Source: an uncultured Clostridia bacterium (GTDB lineage Bacteria; Bacillota; Clostridia; Oscillospirales; Butyricicoccaceae). Taken from it: a stretch of DNA of 6,851 bases. Shown piece after piece: positions 5,400-6,851 of this stretch (position 1 is the first letter of the stretch; each line of letters starts with the position of its first letter). A program made the translations under genes and the position numbers. Location of the stretch: positions 1 to 6,851 of the forward strand of contig CANUCM010000187.1 in the NCBI GenBank assembly GCA_947856675.1, given 5' to 3'. The notes under the pieces were generated by a model that did no database searches, was not told the DNA's origin, and saw only the letters and a list, made by a program, of their open reading frames with translations.

Positions 5400-6134
5400 A
5401 TGATTGATAAAAACGCCAGCACGCCGATGTATGAGCAAATCGCAACAACCCTTCGGCACGAAATTCTGCAAAAGCAGTACGGCGAACGCGGCTGTATAGG
5501 CACTCATTCCCAGCTGGCCCAGCGTTTTGGGGTCAGTCTGATCACCGTGCGCAAGGCGGTGCAGATACTGCAGGAAGAAAAGCTGGTTGATATCAAGCAG
5601 GGCAAAGGCACGTTTGTTCGCGGCACGCTGCTGCATGACGATTTGTCCAGCCTGCGCGGCGCAAGCAACATCCTCATGGCCAGCAACCTGCCCGCGCATG
5701 TCACCGTCCCGGTCTTTGAAATGATTGAAACACCCCGGCAGCTTGACTCGGATCTGCGCCTTGGCCTGGGCAAGCGCTGCCTGCACATCGTGCGCGTACA
5801 CATCCTCGACGGAACCGGGCTTTCTTACGCCGAAATCTATCTGCCGCAGATCTACGGCCGTGACATCACCAAGGCCGACGTGGAGAACTTTACCATTTAT
5901 CAGATTTATCAGGACAAGCTGCACGTCGCGCTGGGCACCGGACGCCAAAGCATCCGCGCCGGCTGCGCTTCGGCCGACGTCGCCCAGGCGCTCGGCATCG
6001 AGGAAAACTCCCCCATTTTAAAAATCGAGCGGCGCGCCTACAGCGATTCAGGCAGCCTGATCGAATATATGCGCATGGCTTATGAATACACAAAATACTC
6101 GTTTGAAGTGGAACTCAAACTGAGTGCGACATAA
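5400..6134 (+). CDS. GntR-family transcriptional regulator with UTRA ligand-binding domain (HutC subfamily)
   Basis: A 244-residue regulator. Residues about 9-75 form the GntR winged-helix DNA-binding domain: PMYEQIATTLRHEI, then SQLAQRFGVSLITVRKA (recognition helix) and the wing KQGKGTFV. Residues from about 95 to the end match the UTRA effector domain, with the typical LYAEIYLP-like strand (SYAEIYLPQIYGRD), the LGI-E-NSPILKIERRAY segment and the closing EYT-YSFEVEL strand. UTRA proteins bind small molecules such as sugars, phosphosugars or amino-acid catabolites and usually repress nearby catabolic genes. Start ATG has AAAGGAGG 8 bases upstream. It is divergent from the MBL-fold gene and is followed immediately by a terminator. 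Likely targets are its own promoter, the MBL-fold gene and possibly the amidohydrolase; the effector is not predictable here. Confidence 0.92.
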   Translation: MIDKNASTPMYEQIATTLRHEILQKQYGERGCIGTHSQLAQRFGVSLITVRKAVQILQEEKLVDIKQGKGTFVRGTLLHDDLSSLRGASNILMASNLPAHVTVPVFEMIETPRQLDSDLRLGLGKRCLHIVRVHILDGTGLSYAEIYLPQIYGRDITKADVENFTIYQIYQDKLHVALGTGRQSIRAGCASADVAQALGIEENSPILKIERRAYSDSGSLIEYMRMAYEYTKYSFEVELKLSAT

Positions 6135-6135
6135 A

Positions 6136-6165
6136 AAAAGACCCCGATGGGGTCTTTTATTTTTT
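6136..6165. terminator. Bidirectional intrinsic terminator between the GntR gene and the TauE/SafE pair
   Basis: AAAAGACCCC (6136-6145) pairs with GGGGTCTTTT (6149-6158). The plus strand continues into a T-rich tract (6155-6165) and the minus strand into a run of seven T, so both convergent transcripts can stop here. The TAA of the minus-strand permease gene (6157-6159) lies in the edge of the stem and the GntR stop (6132-6134) abuts the other side. Confidence 0.88.
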
Positions 6166-6531
6166 CCCGGATTTCCCCGCGGAAAGCAGCTCGCGCAGGC
6201 CGATGAGAATGATCAGCGCGCCGAACAGCCGCCGCAGCAGCGCATCCCCCGCCGCCTGCGACAAAAGGCTCCCCGCCGCCGCGGCCGCACAGCCGGAAAG
6301 CGCCGCCCAGACGGCTGCGCGGGCGGCAATCCGGTGGTTTTTCCAGTGGGAAATGAGCGCCGGCGGCGCAGCGGCCACAAAATACAGCAGATTGACGCCC
6401 TGCGCCTGGCTCTGCCCGACGCCCGCTGCCGCCGTCAGGTATAACAAAAGCAGCGTTCCGCCGCCGACCCCGGCGCCGGTCAGCACCCCTGTAGCAAGCC
6501 CGACTGCCGCGCCCATCAAAAAATCCGTCAT
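6157..6531 (-). CDS. TauE/SafE-type membrane permease, C-terminal half as a separate gene
   Basis: A 124-residue, very hydrophobic protein, about half the 250-300 residues of a standard TauE/SafE permease, a family that exports sulfite or sulfonate-related anions and other organic anions. It has its own repeat-type motif (GVLTGAGVGGGTLLLLYL near residues 16-33, then QAQGVNLLYF) and probably four membrane segments, ending in LLRRLFGALIILIGLRELLS and a basic KSGKK tail. Its ATG (6531-6529) overlaps the TGA of the upstream half gene (6530-6528) as ATGA and no good AGGAGG precedes it, so it is probably translated by coupling. The upstream protein supplies the other half; together they would form the full two-repeat fold. 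The transported substrate is unknown. Confidence 0.85.
   Translation of the reverse strand: MTDFLMGAAVGLATGVLTGAGVGGGTLLLLYLTAAAGVGQSQAQGVNLLYFVAAAPPALISHWKNHRIAARAAVWAALSGCAAAAAGSLLSQAAGDALLRRLFGALIILIGLRELLSAGKSGKK
6214..6242. repeat. 29-bp direct repeat, copy in the downstream half-permease gene
   Basis: This stretch is identical to 6564-6592, 350 bases away. Both copies lie in the same codon phase and encode LLRRLFGAL near the C terminus of each half permease. Synonymous positions are identical too, which argues for recent duplication or gene conversion rather than ancient repeat homology alone. Confidence 0.9.
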
Positions 6532-6851
6532 GACAGCACCGCCCGCACACCGCCGGCGACAAGCAGCGCGCCGAACAGCCGCCGCAGCAGCGGCGCCGGC
6601 AGTTTTTTATACACCCTGCCGCACACAATGCCCCCGGCAAAGCCGCCGCAGAGGTACGGCAGCGCCAGGCCGAAGTCCACACGGTTTTGCAGCAGGTACA
6701 GCGCCGCCGACAGCAGGGACATGGGGAAAACAATAAACACCGAGGTGGCAAAGGCCTGCTTCGGCTCCAGTTTTATCCACGAAATGAGCAGAGGCACCAG
6801 CACAATACCGCCGCCTGCGCCGAAAAAACCGCACACCAGCCCGGCCAGCGC
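6528..6851 (-). CDS. TauE/SafE-type membrane permease, N-terminal half (5' end beyond the window)
   Basis: The reading frame is open to the right edge, continuing upstream of an internal GTG as ALAGLVCGFFGAGGG, so the real start lies outside the window. The visible 107 residues include the TauE/SafE signature around FFGAGGGIVLVPLL, then KQAFATSVFIVFPMSL, about four membrane segments, and a C-terminal LLRRLFGALLVAGGVRAVLS that parallels the end of its partner. It stops at TGA 6530-6528, which overlaps the partner's ATG. Ending at the midpoint of the usual fold, with a coupled partner carrying the second repeat, indicates a genuine split permease rather than random truncation. Because the window ends here, upstream genes and promoter are not visible. 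Confidence 0.85.
   Translation of the reverse strand, partial: ALAGLVCGFFGAGGGIVLVPLLISWIKLEPKQAFATSVFIVFPMSLLSAALYLLQNRVDFGLALPYLCGGFAGGIVCGRVYKKLPAPLLRRLFGALLVAGGVRAVLS
6564..6592. repeat. 29-bp direct repeat, copy in the upstream half-permease gene
   Basis: Exact match to 6214-6242 in the same orientation and codon phase, encoding LLRRLFGAL close to the stop of this gene. The matching breaks off after 29 bases on both sides, although the surrounding protein stretches stay similar. Confidence 0.9.

Noticed and set aside
6080..6751. A 223-residue minus-strand open frame across the permease pair, rich in Arg, Cys and Gly.
   Set aside because: Composition is typical of a wrong frame in GC-rich DNA, it runs through the terminator and into the GntR gene, and the alternative frames encode clear TauE/SafE halves.

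Overview
The window looks like chromosomal DNA from a mid- to high-GC Firmicute, most likely a gut-type Clostridium relative (Oscillospiraceae/Ruminococcaceae-like). The signs are strong AGGAGG-type ribosome binding sites, sigma-A-like promoters, U-tract hairpin terminators, a GntR/UTRA regulator, an Opp/Dpp-type peptide transporter ATPase fragment and a Cys-rich cytosolic metallo-hydrolase. The taxonomy is inference from style only; there is no rRNA or marker gene. No tRNA, CRISPR array or transposase was seen.

Left part (1-2325, all minus strand): a broken oligopeptide ABC-transporter ATPase (only the C-terminal half, 1853 to about 2323) is followed by three tandem paralogues of the creatininase/amidase family (1067-1813, 294-1049, and one entering the window edge at 1-122). 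The two complete paralogues have the family's first motif and its H..E.ETS motif. The usual NGH metal-binding loop is replaced in both by Asp-Phe-Ser-x-Ser.

Middle (about 2324-2791): a block of roughly 460 bases, about a quarter G+C, without a gene. It carries a perfect-consensus TTGACA-18-TATAAT promoter on the minus strand firing into the broken ATPase and the creatininase-like genes, a probable promoter on the plus strand, and several small inverted or direct repeats.

Right part: a plus-strand N-acyl-D-amino-acid deacylase-type amidohydrolase (2792-4354) converges on a minus-strand metallo-beta-lactamase-fold hydrolase (4402-5208) across a hairpin terminator. The hydrolase is divergent from a GntR/UTRA regulator (5400-6134), and the shared upstream region holds a promoter on each strand plus two inverted repeats that could be operators. 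A bidirectional terminator then separates the regulator from a minus-strand pair of half-size TauE/SafE-type permease genes (6157-6531 and 6528 to beyond 6851), joined by an ATGA overlap and sharing a 29-bp identical segment.

Taken together, the left half resembles a small catabolic island: peptide-type uptake (now damaged here), amide or lactam hydrolases, and an N-acyl-D-amino acid deacylase that would release amino acids from modified or D-configured substrates. That functional link is inferred from family membership and proximity; the substrate cannot be read from the sequence.
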